Shown: piece after piece, positions 55,115 through 63,690 of the stretch
Position numbering within the stretch: position 1 is the stretch's first letter
How the letters are laid out: each line of letters opens with the position of its first letter
Assembly (NCBI RefSeq): GCF_021390475.1
Contig: NZ_JAJUWS010000007.1
Coordinates: 111,701 to 175,700 of the forward strand
Direction: 5' to 3'
From: Streptomyces sp. ST2-7A
GTDB lineage: Bacteria > Actinomycetota > Actinomycetes > Streptomycetales > Streptomycetaceae
Length of the DNA stretch: 64,000 bases
The notes under the pieces: generated by a model
The model's database searches: none
Seen by the model: the letters and a program-made list of their open reading frames with translations, nothing else
What the model was told of the DNA's origin: nothing
Translations under genes and position numbers: made by a program

Positions 55115-56214
55115 CCGCTCCCGCCCCGACGCCCGAGCGCGCCGCGCCCGGTTCCCCCGCCCCGGGCGCGCTACCCGCCGCCGTCGGGCGGCGCCGGGTG
55201 CCCTACGCGGTGGTGATCCCGCTCATGGTGGCGCTGCTGCTGGTCACGGCCACCGCCGCGGTCGGCGTGGGGTCGGTCTCCGTGCCGCCGGGGGACGTGT
55301 GGCGGATCCTGCTGCACCAGGTCGTTCCCGGCGCGGTGGAGCCGACCTGGTCGCCGGTGCACGAGACGATCGTGCTGGACGTGCGGCTGCCCCGGGTGCT
55401 GCTGTGCGCGGTGGTCGGGGCGGGGCTGTCGGTGGCGGGCATGGCGCTCCAGGCCCTGGTGCGCAACCCGCTGGCCGACCCGATGCTGCTGGGCATCTCC
55501 TCGGGCGCGAGCGTCGGCGCGGTGCTGGTGCTCGTGCTGAACGTGACGTTGTTCGGGATGTTCTCGCTGCCGGTGGCCGCGTTCTGCGGGGCCCTGGGCG
55601 CGCTGTTCGCGGTGTACTTCCTGGCCCGCTCCGGCGGTCGGATGACCACGCTGCGACTGGTGCTGGCGGGCGTGGCGACGGCCGAGGTGCTGTCGGCGGT
55701 GGCGAGTCTGCTGATCATCACGGCCAACGACCCGCAGCGCACCCAGTCGGCGCTGCGCTGGATGCTCGGCGGCCTGGCCGGCACCACTTGGACGATGGTG
55801 TGGATCCCCTCGGTGGTGGTGCTGGCGGGGACGCTGGTGCTGTTGGGCTCCTCCCGCCCGCTGAACCTGCTGCTGGCCGGGGAGGAGGCCGCCGCGGCGC
55901 TCGGATTGGACGTCCACCGGTTCCGCAGCGTGATGTTCGTCCTGGTGGCACTGATGGTGGGGGCGATGGTGGCGGTCAGCGGACAGATCGGGTTCGTCGG
56001 GTTGATCATGCCGCACGTGGTGCGGCTGCTGGTGGGCGCCGACCACCGTCGGGCGTTGCCGGCGGTGGTGCTGCTGGGCGCCACGTTCCTGCTCGCCGCC
56101 GACCTGGCGGCGCGCACGATCATGAGCCCCGAGGAGATCCCGGTGGGCATCCTCACCGCGCTGGTGGGCGGGCCGTTCTTCCTGTGGCTGATGCGGCGGA
56201 GGGCGGCGCGGTGA
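55111..56214 (+). CDS. FecCD-family importer permease
   Basis: A 367-residue BtuC/FecD-type permease with about ten transmembrane helices. Diagnostic segments: VLDVRLPRVLLCAVVGAGLSVAGMALQALVRNPLADPMLLGISSGASVGA, LSAVASLLIITANDP, LGLDVHRFRSVMFVLVALMVGAMVAVSGQIGFVGLIMPHVVRLLVGADHRRALP. The segment LLLAGEEAAAALGLDV forms the ATPase-coupling helix. It is coupled by GTGA overlaps to both the lipoprotein gene before it and the ATPase gene after it, so subunits are made in fixed ratio. Confidence 0.94.
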   Translation: MTAPAPTPERAAPGSPAPGALPAAVGRRRVPYAVVIPLMVALLLVTATAAVGVGSVSVPPGDVWRILLHQVVPGAVEPTWSPVHETIVLDVRLPRVLLCAVVGAGLSVAGMALQALVRNPLADPMLLGISSGASVGAVLVLVLNVTLFGMFSLPVAAFCGALGALFAVYFLARSGGRMTTLRLVLAGVATAEVLSAVASLLIITANDPQRTQSALRWMLGGLAGTTWTMVWIPSVVVLAGTLVLLGSSRPLNLLLAGEEAAAALGLDVHRFRSVMFVLVALMVGAMVAVSGQIGFVGLIMPHVVRLLVGADHRRALPAVVLLGATFLLAADLAARTIMSPEEIPVGILTALVGGPFFLWLMRRRAAR

Positions 56215-57131
56215 GGGGGCGGTTCGGCGGACTCGCCCCCTGGTGGACGGACCCGGCGGCCGAGCCTCCGGAGGGCCCCGGCGGCCCCGGCGGTCCGGCC
56301 GGTGACATCGACGACGCGCCCGCCGCGCTGGACATCGAGAAGGTGACGGTGACCGTGCGCGGCCGGAATCTGGTGGACGGCGTCTCGCTGGCCGTGGCGC
56401 CGGGCGAGGTGGTGGGCCTGGTCGGGCCCAACGGAGCGGGAAAATCAACCCTGTTGAGAACCCTGTATCGGGCGCTGCGGCCCACCTCCGGGCGGGTGCT
56501 GCTGGACGGCGCGGACGTGTGGGCGACGCCGGGGAAGGCGCTGGCCCGCCGGCTGGCCACGGTGCTCCAGGAGACCGCCGGCGACTTCGAGTTGACCGTC
56601 CACGACGTCGCGGCGATGGGCCGCAGCCCGCACAAGCGGGCCTTCGCCGGGGACGACGCGCGGGACCGCGACATCATCCTCTCCTCGCTGCGGGAACTGG
56701 GCGTCGAGCACCTGGCCCGGGCCCCCTTCTCCCGGCTGTCGGGGGGCGAGAAGCAGCGGGTGCTGATCGCCCGGGCGCTCGCCCAGCGGGCGGGCACCAT
56801 GATCCTCGACGAGCCGACCAACCACCTCGATCTGCGGCACCAGTTGGACACCCTGCGACTGGTGCGCCGGATCGGCGTCACGGCGGTGGTGGCGCTGCAC
56901 GACCTCAACCTCGCCGCCGCCTTCTGCGACCGGATCTGTGTCCTGCACGCCGGCCGGGCGGTCGCCGAGGGCCCCCCGGCGCGGGTGCTGACCCCGGAGA
57001 TGCTGGCCGGGGTCTACGGAGTCGAGGCGGAGGTCGCCGAGCACCCGCGCACCGGGGTGCCGCAGGTGACGGTGCTGCCCACCGCACCCGGGAGGGGGTG
57101 GGACGCCGCCGTGGAACCGAGAGCCCCCTGA
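56211..57131 (+). CDS. FecE/BtuD-type importer ATPase
   Basis: A 306-residue ATPase with a 40-residue Gly/Pro-rich lead before the domain. Walker A VGPNGAGKSTLLR at about 73-85, Q-loop VLQETAG, signature FSRLSGGEKQRVLIARALAQ, Walker B MILDEPTNHLD, H-loop VALHDLNLAAAFCDRI. The C-terminus VLTPEMLAGVYGVEAEV is typical of the iron/B12 class. It completes the binding-protein/permease/ATPase importer behind the cobalamin riboswitch. GTG start at 56211 overlaps the permease stop. Confidence 0.94.
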   Translation: MRGRFGGLAPWWTDPAAEPPEGPGGPGGPAGDIDDAPAALDIEKVTVTVRGRNLVDGVSLAVAPGEVVGLVGPNGAGKSTLLRTLYRALRPTSGRVLLDGADVWATPGKALARRLATVLQETAGDFELTVHDVAAMGRSPHKRAFAGDDARDRDIILSSLRELGVEHLARAPFSRLSGGEKQRVLIARALAQRAGTMILDEPTNHLDLRHQLDTLRLVRRIGVTAVVALHDLNLAAAFCDRICVLHAGRAVAEGPPARVLTPEMLAGVYGVEAEVAEHPRTGVPQVTVLPTAPGRGWDAAVEPRAP

Positions 57132-57160
57132 CCGGGCGCCCTCCGGGGCGCGACGACACC

Positions 57161-57215
57161 GTGCCGGTCCCGTGCCGGTCCCGTGCCGGTCCCGTGCCGG
57201 TCCCGTGCCGGTCGG
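57161..57215. repeat. five 11-bp tandem repeats (cgtgccggtcc)
   Basis: Unit CGTGCCGGTCC occurs at 57161, 57172, 57183, 57194 and 57205; the last copy ends CG instead of CC. It begins 30 bases after the importer ATPase stop. A variable-number tandem repeat with helical-turn spacing. Confidence 0.85.
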
Positions 57216-57624
57216 CCGGTGAGGCGGGTGCCGGGCATCGGGCCCCCGACCGGACCGACCCGTGCGCGGCTCGAACGCCGGGTGTCGAATATCGGCCCAC
57301 CGGGGTCCCGATCGGGAATTCGAGTGGGCCGGAGTGGAAAGCGCGGAGGGGTGATTCCGGCTGCCCGGAATTCCCGCCGGCTTTTCCGTGACCCCATGGG
57401 GAATTCCCTGCCGGTGTGGCGGGGTGCCATCCCCGATGCTCCGGGCACGGGAATTCGGCGTGCGTGGTTCCCGTATCCCGGTGCCCGCTCCCGTCCCGTT
57501 CGCCCGTCCCGGACCTCCCGGTTCCCCCGCCCCTCGCGCGGCCCCCGATGTGTCCACCCGCCCCCACACCATCCACACGGCCGGAAACGACCCCACCGGC
57601 CGGATCGGAAAGGAGAGCGCCGAC
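57216..57624. promoter_or_regulatory. region with four GAATTC palindromes before FhuF-like gene
   Basis: No gene seen. GAATTC occurs at 57316-57321, 57368-57373, 57401-57406 and 57451-57456, mostly as gggaattc, spaced 52, 33 and 50 bases. This is far more often than expected in such GC-rich DNA. It may mark regulator sites for the following gene. The ribosome site AAAGGAGAG lies just before 57625. Confidence 0.45.
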
Positions 57625-58314
57625 ATGACCTCCCCGGCGCAGGCCCCACCCGCGACGGTCGCCGCCGCCCTGGCGGACACGGCGACCCTCGGCGGCTTCT
57701 TCGCCCCCGTCCTGGCCGGTCCCGACGAGGGCTGGCACCCGGTGGCGGAGAGCTACGCCGCCGGCTCGACCGACCTGATCGCCGACAGCGCCCGCCGCTA
57801 CGGCACGACCGAGCCCCGGGTAGCCGCCTCGGTGGTCCAGCTCGGCCACGCCGCCCGCCTGTGGTCACCACTGCTGGCCTGCGCCGTCGCACACGGTGTG
57901 GTGCCGGATCCGACCCGCCTCCAGCGCGCCGACGACGGGCCGGCGCTGCGGTTCCCGACCCCGGCCGGATGGTGGGCGAGGGAACCGGCGGGGACCGCCG
58001 AACTGCTGTACCGCCTGGTGGTCGAGGAGCGCCTGGCGGCCATGGCGGCGGGGCTGCGGGTGCGCGTCGCGCCCCGGCTGCTGATCGGCAACGCCGCCTC
58101 GGCCCTGGTCGAGGCGGGGCGCGCGCTGACGGCCGCCCGGCCGGAACTGCGGGAACCGGCCACCGACCTCGTCACCCGCCTCCTGGCCACCGGGGCCCTG
58201 GTGGGCACCGGGGAGATCACCGATCCGGACCTGGCCTTCCGCCGGCGCAGTTGCTGTCTTTTCTACCGCGTTCCACCGGGCGACAAATGCGGCGACTGCT
58301 CATTGGACCGGTGA
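57625..58314 (+). CDS. FhuF-like [2Fe-2S] protein
   Basis: A 229-residue protein ending with the FhuF-type cluster signature SCCLFYRVPPGDKCGDCSL (CC-x10-C-x2-C), which holds a [2Fe-2S] cluster. The helical body (ADTATLGGFFAPVLAGPDEGWHPVAESYAAGSTDLIADSARRYG...) fits siderophore-iron reductases that release Fe from imported ferri-siderophores. It follows the importer operon in the same direction, so it may serve iron uptake, or it may belong with the peptide-modifying genes downstream. The start ATG 57625 has AAAGGAG upstream. Confidence 0.85.
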   Translation: MTSPAQAPPATVAAALADTATLGGFFAPVLAGPDEGWHPVAESYAAGSTDLIADSARRYGTTEPRVAASVVQLGHAARLWSPLLACAVAHGVVPDPTRLQRADDGPALRFPTPAGWWAREPAGTAELLYRLVVEERLAAMAAGLRVRVAPRLLIGNAASALVEAGRALTAARPELREPATDLVTRLLATGALVGTGEITDPDLAFRRRSCCLFYRVPPGDKCGDCSLDR

Positions 58315-58538
58315 TGCCGCCCGTCGTCAACGGGTGCTTCGGGAGAACGCGATGGGGCACGCCGTGGGTGAATTCCGGCCGCTTTTCGGAATGCGCGTCG
58401 GGAGGGGTGGAAATCGCGCCGGGGTCTCACTAGGTTCGTCATCGCAACTCACTCGCAGGTACATCCGGTTCGCGACAGTGCGAGGTATCCGGAGCCTCCG
58501 CGTCGTTCGCGACCGGTGCCGATCGAAGGAGGAATCCC
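58315..58538 (+). promoter_or_regulatory. promoter region of the peptide gene
   Basis: A 224-base gap with lower GC. Hairpin ATTCCG-n9-CGGAAT (58372-58392) could end the FhuF-like gene. A direct repeat gttcgcgac (58470-58478 and 58505-58513) and a perfect ribosome site AAGGAGGA (about 58527-58534) precede the peptide gene. Confidence 0.55.
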
Positions 58539-58664
58539 ATGGCGCACCACGGTTTCGAGGAGCCCGAGGAGCAGCAGGCCGGGCTCAAGTCCCACACCCC
58601 CGCGGTGGACGCGCCGTTCGAGTGGCGCGCGGACGTCGAGGACGAGTCCACGGACGAGAGCTGA
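58539..58664 (+). CDS. candidate RiPP precursor peptide (41 residues)
   Basis: A 41-residue acidic peptide without cysteine, starting AHHGFEEPEEQQAGLKSHTP and ending WRADVEDESTDES. It has a perfect ribosome binding site (AAGGAGGA, 5 bases before ATG 58539) and stands directly upstream of a YcaO gene, the classic position of a precursor peptide. The first half would be the leader. A possible core is the stretch from about Ser18, with Ser18, Thr20, Asp24 and a Trp-containing FEWR, to the acidic tail. With no Cys and few Ser/Thr, thiazole formation is excluded; oxazoline, macrolactamidine or thioamide chemistry remain possible. No known precursor family is recognised. Confidence 0.72.
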   Translation: MAHHGFEEPEEQQAGLKSHTPAVDAPFEWRADVEDESTDES

Positions 58665-58763
58665 TCACCCGGCGGGGGCGGCCCGGCCGCCCCCGCCGTT
58701 CCACGTCCCCGTCGCCCCGGCCGTCCCGCCCGGGCCCGTCCCCCGATCAGGAGAGTGGAGCCC

Positions 58764-60230
58764 GTGCCCCCGACCCCCGGACCGGCGGGATCGACGACCG
58801 AACGGCGAACCACCGCCACCACCCCCGACCCGGCCCCTCACCCCGCACCGACCCCCGATCCCGTGGAGGCCGTGATCGGCCCCGACGGGGTGGTGACGAG
58901 CGTGGTGCGCGACCGCCCCCGGGTGGTGACCGTGCCGCTGTGCGTCTCGCACACCGCCCACCTCGTCCCCGGTCCCGGCGTCGTGGACCCCGCCACGAGC
59001 GGCGCCGCCCTCGGGGACCCGGACCGTTCCCGCCGCGCGGCCGTCGGCGAGGCCGTGGAGCGCCTGTGCGGCAACGCCACCCCCGACCGGGCCGGCACCG
59101 GTGCCGACGAGTCGCTCCGCTCCCATGACCACCTGACCCGCGCCGGCCGCCCCGCCCTGGACCCCGCCGACCTGGCCCTGTACGCGCCGGAGCAGTACGC
59201 CGCCCGGGGCTTCCCGTTCGTGCCCTTCGGTCGGGACCTGCCCGTCGCCTGGACGACCGGCCACGACCTGAGCCGGGACGCCGAACTCCTGGTCCCGGCC
59301 TCCCTGGTGTGGGTCAACCGCCCCCGGAACCCGACCCGGCCCGAGCCCCCCGTCCACCACCCGCCACTCGCCGGCACCGCCGCCGACCCGGACCCCGACC
59401 GGGCCCGGGCCGCGGCCCTGCGCGAGGTGCTGGAACGCGACGCCGTCACCCGCTGGTGGATCGGCGGCGCCCCCGCCCACCGGCTCTTCGACGCCACCCC
59501 GCCCGGTGACGATCCGGAAGCCGTCGCCCTGCGCCTCGCCCTGGAACAGGCCGCCGACGCCGGACTGCGGGTCGGGTTGCTGCGCGTGCCCTGCCGGGTG
59601 GGCGTCGTGGTGGCCGCCGCCTTCATCGAGGACCCCGCCCGCCGACTCGTGGCCTTCGGCAGTGCCTGCCGGCCCACCGGCGTGGAGGCGGCGGCCAAGG
59701 CGTTCACCGAGGCGATCGGTACGCACGAGGCGTCGCTGGAACTCCTGGAGGTCGACAGCGGGTTCCACCGTGCGGTGCGCGCCGGCCGGGTGGACCCCCG
59801 CCCCTTCCGGCCCCACCGCGCCGACCGCCGGTACGCCCTCGACTTCCGCCCCGACCTGAGGGACGTCAACGACGTCCGCCTGCACCTGCAACTCCACCTC
59901 GACCCGGTGGTGCAGGACGGCCGGTTGGACCGGCTGCGCCGGCCCCTCCCGGCGCTCGAACCGACGCCGGACGCCGGCGGCGAACCCGTGGGCGCGGACC
60001 TGCCCGCCCTCCTCGACCTGACGGGCCGCCACGGCCTGCGGGTCATCGCCGCGGACCTCACCACGCCCCGGGTCCGGGAGCACGGCTGGCACGTCGCCCG
60101 GATCATCGTCCCCGGTCTGGTCGGCAACGCCCCCGCCGCCTTCCCGCTCCTCGGCTTCACCACCGACCCGGGGGCGGTGTCGGGGGACGCGCCGGACGGG
60201 CCCGTACTCCACCCGCTGCCCTTCTCCTGA
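58764..60230 (+). CDS. stand-alone YcaO-family peptide-modifying enzyme
   Basis: A 488-residue YcaO protein. YcaO enzymes use ATP to activate backbone amides, giving azolines, thioamides or amidines. The ATP/Mg-binding glutamates are visible: RRAAVGEAVERLCG with Glu96 and ALREVLERDAVTRWW with Glu221, followed by the YcaO core FIEDPARRLVAFGSACRPTGVEAAAKAFTEAIGTHEASLEL. The end PVLHPLPFS lacks the PxPxP tail of azoline-forming cyclodehydratases. No E1-like partner or TfuA gene is near, so it may work alone. The start GTG 58764 has AGGAG 11 bases upstream; GTG 58755 is an alternative. It lies 99 bases after the peptide gene. Confidence 0.88.
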   Translation: MPPTPGPAGSTTERRTTATTPDPAPHPAPTPDPVEAVIGPDGVVTSVVRDRPRVVTVPLCVSHTAHLVPGPGVVDPATSGAALGDPDRSRRAAVGEAVERLCGNATPDRAGTGADESLRSHDHLTRAGRPALDPADLALYAPEQYAARGFPFVPFGRDLPVAWTTGHDLSRDAELLVPASLVWVNRPRNPTRPEPPVHHPPLAGTAADPDPDRARAAALREVLERDAVTRWWIGGAPAHRLFDATPPGDDPEAVALRLALEQAADAGLRVGLLRVPCRVGVVVAAAFIEDPARRLVAFGSACRPTGVEAAAKAFTEAIGTHEASLELLEVDSGFHRAVRAGRVDPRPFRPHRADRRYALDFRPDLRDVNDVRLHLQLHLDPVVQDGRLDRLRRPLPALEPTPDAGGEPVGADLPALLDLTGRHGLRVIAADLTTPRVREHGWHVARIIVPGLVGNAPAAFPLLGFTTDPGAVSGDAPDGPVLHPLPFS

Positions 60231-60275
60231 CCCGACCCGACCCGACCCGACCCGACCTGACCTGACCCGACCCGA
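60231..60275. repeat. nine pentanucleotide repeats (cccga/cctga)
   Basis: Immediately after the YcaO stop, CCCGA occurs five times, CCTGA twice and CCCGA twice more with no gaps. A microsatellite in the gap before the oxidoreductase gene; it could vary in length but does not alter a reading frame. Confidence 0.9.
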
Positions 60276-60355
60276 CCCCGGCTTCCGGTCCCGCGCCGTG
60301 CCGGCCCGCCCCGCGTCCCACCAGCACCCCACCCGCACCGGAAAGGAAGCGCGCC

Positions 60356-61378
60356 ATGCGTCTCGGACTCGCCCTGGGCTACGGCGGAGAGCCCATCGAG
60401 CAGGTCCTGCCGATCGTCGAGCACGCCGAGCGGATCGGCGTCGACTCGGTGTGGAGCGTGGAGGAGTACGGTCCCGACGCGGTGAGCGTGCTCGGTTACC
60501 TCGCCGCCCGCACCGAACGGATCGCCCTGGGCACCGCCGTCATGCAGATCCCCGCCCGCACCCCCGCCGCCACCGCCATGACGGCCATGACCCTGGACGT
60601 ACTGTCCAACGGGCGCTTCCACCTCGGCCTGGGCCTGTCGGTGCCGTGGATCGTCGAGGGCTGGCACGGCCAACCGTACGACCGGCCGCTGCGCCGCACC
60701 CGCGAGTACGTGGACATCGTCCGGGCCGCCGTCGCCCGCGAGGAGCGCGTCCGCTACGACGGGGAGATCCACCAACTCCCCTACCGAGGACCGGGATCCA
60801 GCGGCCGGGCCCGCCCGGTGCGCTCCGAGATGACCCCGCTGCGCCCCCGCATCCCCCTCTATCTGGGGGCCATCGGCCCGCGCAACCTCGCCCTCACCGG
60901 GGAGATCGCCGACGGCTGGCTCTGCGGCCTGTACGCGCCCGAGCACGAGAAGGCGCTCACCGCCCCGCTGGACGAGGGCATCGCCCGCGCCGGGAGGGCG
61001 CCGGAGGACGTGGCGATCTGCCCCATCCCGTACGTCGCGCACGCCGACACGGTCGAGGAGGGCCGCGAGGCGCTCCGCCCGCTGTTCGCGCACCTGTTGG
61101 GCGCCGTCGGCCCCGGCGGGCGCAACACCTACTTCGATGTCGCCCTCTCCATGGGGTACGAGGGCGCCGCCCGCGACATCCGCGACCGGATGGCCGGCGG
61201 GGACAAGCCGGGGGCCGTCGCGGCGGTGCCCGACCGGTTCCTCGACGAGGTGGCCCTGCTCGGCCCGACCCCCGCCATGCGGGACCGCCTGGCGGCCTGG
61301 AAGGAGTCCCGGGTGGACACCCTCATCCTCCTGGACCGTGACCCCGGGCTCCTGGAGGTCGCCCGCGACGTGCTGTGA
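60356..61378 (+). CDS. LLM-class flavin/F420-dependent oxidoreductase
   Basis: A 340-residue luciferase-like TIM-barrel enzyme: LGLALGYGGEPIEQVLPIVEHAERIGVDSVWSVEEYGPDAVSVLGYLAARTERIALGTAVMQIPARTPAATAMTAMTLDVLSNGRFHLGLGLS. The pattern of Ala-Met-Thr and Gly-Leu-Gly-Leu is that of F420-dependent members, and PLYLGAIGPRNLALTGEIADGW follows. It would reduce or oxidise an intermediate. Its position directly after the YcaO gene, same strand, suggests it acts on the modified peptide, for example by dehydrogenation of an azoline or of a side chain. The start ATG 60356 has AAAGGAAG upstream. Confidence 0.9.
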   Translation: MRLGLALGYGGEPIEQVLPIVEHAERIGVDSVWSVEEYGPDAVSVLGYLAARTERIALGTAVMQIPARTPAATAMTAMTLDVLSNGRFHLGLGLSVPWIVEGWHGQPYDRPLRRTREYVDIVRAAVAREERVRYDGEIHQLPYRGPGSSGRARPVRSEMTPLRPRIPLYLGAIGPRNLALTGEIADGWLCGLYAPEHEKALTAPLDEGIARAGRAPEDVAICPIPYVAHADTVEEGREALRPLFAHLLGAVGPGGRNTYFDVALSMGYEGAARDIRDRMAGGDKPGAVAAVPDRFLDEVALLGPTPAMRDRLAAWKESRVDTLILLDRDPGLLEVARDVL

Positions 61379-61555
61379 GTCCCGCCCTCGGCCCCCGGAT
61401 CGTCCCGAGCCCTTCCGGGCACGACTCCTTCCCGACCGGGCGCCGGGAACACCCGGCAACCCCGAACGCCCGTGCGCCCCGGTCCACCCGCGCATCCCCG
61501 CCCACCCGCGCACTCCCGAGAAGCAGAGAACTCCCGAGAAACCCGTGAGCACCCC

Positions 61556-62971
61556 GTGAACGATGCCGTGAACGACCCCGGGGCGAACGACCCCGCCGGC
61601 ACCCCCGCGTCCGACTCCGGCCCGCCCGCACCCGCCGGGCCCGGTCTCCGCCCGATGATCGCCCTCGCCCTGCCGCTGCTCGTCGCCGGTCTGACCCAGA
61701 TCACGGTGAGCGTCGTGGACACCGTGCTGCTCGCCCGGTTGTCCACCGAGGGGCTCGGGGCGCTCGCGTTGTCCGCGCCGGTGTACCTGGTGGCGCTGAT
61801 CATCGCGCGCGGCTGGGCCGGTGCCGTCCAGGTGCGCGTCGCGCACCACCACGGCGCCGGCCGCACGGCCGACCTGGCCCGCACCGTCCGGGTCGGCGTG
61901 CTCGGCGCCCTCCTAGCCGGCTCGGTCGTCGGCGGCGTGCTGTACGCGACCGCCGTCCCGATCCTCACCGTCCTCGGCGCCCCCGCCGAGGTGATCGACC
62001 CCGGCACCGGCTACCTGCGGATCCTCGCCTGGGCCGTCCCGGCCGCCGCCGTCACCTTCACCCTCCAGGGCGCCTGCGCCGGCATCGGGGCCACCCGCGT
62101 CACCATGTACAACGCCCTGCTGGTCAACGCGGTCAACCTGCCGCTCGGCCTGCTGCTGATCTTCCGGGCCGGACTCGGCGTCACCGGAGCGGCGCTCTCC
62201 ACCCTGATCGCCACCCTCGTCGGCGCCGGCTACCTGCTGCTGTACTGCCGGGTCCGCCTGCCCCGGGACACCACGGGCGCCGAGGACGTGCCGGCCGTCG
62301 CGCGTGGCCTGTGGCGCATCGGATGGCCCGAGATGAGCACCATGGGCATCGGCTACCTCAACGAGGCGCTGCTCACCGGCTTCGCCGCCCGCATCGGCGC
62401 CGCCGACCTCGCCGCCTACCGGCTGGTGGACACCCTCACCCTGATCGTCTTCACCCTGCTGGGCTCCGCCGCGACCGCGCTGACCGTGCTCGCGGGCCAG
62501 GAACTCGGCGGCGACCGCTCCGACCGGGCCCTGGAGCGCCACCGCACCGGCCTGCGGCTGCTGCTCGGCTTGGTGGTGGTGAGCGGCCTGGTGGCACTGG
62601 TGTTCGCCCGGCCGGCGTACTCCCTGGTCGTCGACGACCCGACGGTCGCCGAACTGGCCTGGGCCACGACCCCGTTGGCCCTGTTGAGCATGGTGCCGTT
62701 GGCCTGGGCGATGTCCCGGGGGTCGATGCTGCGCGCGGCGGGGGAGACCCGCTGGATCATGGTCGCCTCGGTCACCGGGGACTACCTGCTCCTCATCCCG
62801 CTGGGCTGGTACCTGGGCGTGCGCCTGGGGTGGGGACTGCCGGGCATCTACGTGGCGTGGACGGCGTTCGCCGTCCTGTACGGTCTGCTGCTGCACCTGC
62901 GGTTCCGCCGCCGCTTCCGGCGCCCCTCCCCGCCGACCCGCGAACCCCTGCCCGTCGCGCCCACCCCGTGA
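61556..62971 (+). CDS. MATE-family efflux transporter
   Basis: A 471-residue multidrug-and-toxin-extrusion protein with twelve predicted helices in two homologous halves (first half from LRPMIALALPLLVAGLTQITVSVVDTVLLARLSTEGLGALALSAPVYLVALIIARGWAGAVQVRVAHHHGAG, second from GLWRIGWPEMSTMGIGYLNEALLTGFAARIGAADLAAYRLVDTLTLIVFT). It uses a cation gradient to expel small molecules. It follows the LLM gene on the same strand and is the likely exporter of the modified peptide product. The N-terminal 35 residues are disordered. I choose GTG 61556; GTG 61568 is equally possible. No strong ribosome site. Confidence 0.9.
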   Translation: MNDAVNDPGANDPAGTPASDSGPPAPAGPGLRPMIALALPLLVAGLTQITVSVVDTVLLARLSTEGLGALALSAPVYLVALIIARGWAGAVQVRVAHHHGAGRTADLARTVRVGVLGALLAGSVVGGVLYATAVPILTVLGAPAEVIDPGTGYLRILAWAVPAAAVTFTLQGACAGIGATRVTMYNALLVNAVNLPLGLLLIFRAGLGVTGAALSTLIATLVGAGYLLLYCRVRLPRDTTGAEDVPAVARGLWRIGWPEMSTMGIGYLNEALLTGFAARIGAADLAAYRLVDTLTLIVFTLLGSAATALTVLAGQELGGDRSDRALERHRTGLRLLLGLVVVSGLVALVFARPAYSLVVDDPTVAELAWATTPLALLSMVPLAWAMSRGSMLRAAGETRWIMVASVTGDYLLLIPLGWYLGVRLGWGLPGIYVAWTAFAVLYGLLLHLRFRRRFRRPSPPTREPLPVAPTP

Positions 62972-63045
62972 GAAGCGGGGCGCGGTCGCCCCCCGGTCCG
63001 GTAATCCGGTGGCGGGACGGGGGAGCGGACGGCACACTCGCGGCG

Positions 63046-63690
63046 GTGAACCCGAACCCCGACCACGCCGCGACCTCCGAACCCCGCTACCGGATCCGCG
63101 CCGTCCACACCGACGCGACCGTCACGGTCTACCAGGCCTACCCGCCGGACATCGGCCTTCCGGCAGCCCGTGACGCTGCCTTCCCGGCGACCTGGAAGCG
63201 GGACCGGATGACCTGGATCAAGCCCTCCTTCCTCTGGATGATGTACCGCTGCGGCTGGGGGCGGAAGCGGGACCAGGGGGTGGTCCTCGCCATCGAGATC
63301 AGCCGGTCGGGGTTCGAGTGGGCGCTGCGTCACGCCTGCCTCTCCCACCACATCCCCGGCCTGCACGGGGACCGCGCCGCGTGGCGGGAGGCGGTGCGGA
63401 CCTCACCGGTGCGGGTGCAGTGGGACCCCGAACGGGACCTCGACCTGCGTCCTCTGCCGCACCGTTCATTGCAGGTGGGCCTCGGCCCGGAGGCGGCCCG
63501 GCGTTATGCCGACGAGTGGATCGTCGGCATCCGGGACGTCACGCCCCCGGCCCGGGAGATCCACGACCTGATGCGGGCCGGCCGGCGCGAGGAGGCCGCC
63601 GCCCTCCTGCCGGAGGAACGGCCCCTGCCGCTCCCGGACGACGCGGTGGCCCGGATCGTCCCGCCGGTGGGACGGCCGGCGCACGCCTGA
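63046..63690 (+). CDS. DUF4291-domain protein
   Basis: A 214-residue soluble protein of the DUF4291 family: YRIRAVHTDATVTVYQAYPPDIGLPAARDAAFPATWKRDRMTWIKPSFLWMMYRCGWGRKRDQGVVLAIEISRSGFEWALRHACLSHH, then VRVQWDPERDLDLRPLPHRSLQVGLGPEAARRYADEWIVGIRDVT. The family is widespread in actinomycetes. Its conserved KPSFLWMMYRxGW and RSLQVGL segments suggest a nucleic-acid or nucleotide-binding fold, but no activity is assigned. GTG start at 63046. It follows the MATE gene by about 75 bases. Confidence 0.88.
   Translation: MNPNPDHAATSEPRYRIRAVHTDATVTVYQAYPPDIGLPAARDAAFPATWKRDRMTWIKPSFLWMMYRCGWGRKRDQGVVLAIEISRSGFEWALRHACLSHHIPGLHGDRAAWREAVRTSPVRVQWDPERDLDLRPLPHRSLQVGLGPEAARRYADEWIVGIRDVTPPAREIHDLMRAGRREEAAALLPEERPLPLPDDAVARIVPPVGRPAHA

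Noticed and set aside
57161..57215. CRISPR-like array
   Set aside because: Units are 11 bp with no spacers and no cas genes; a plain tandem repeat.
57216..57624. Iron box (DmdR/IdeR type) before the FhuF-like gene
   Set aside because: No TTAGGTTAGGCTAACC-like palindrome is present; only GAATTC repeats are seen.
58539..58664. Lanthipeptide or thiopeptide precursor
   Set aside because: The peptide has no cysteine and the neighbourhood lacks lanthionine synthetase, dehydratase or pyridine synthase genes.
58838..61852. 1000-codon open frame antisense to the YcaO and LLM genes
   Set aside because: Low-complexity mirror frame; the + strand genes carry all recognisable motifs.
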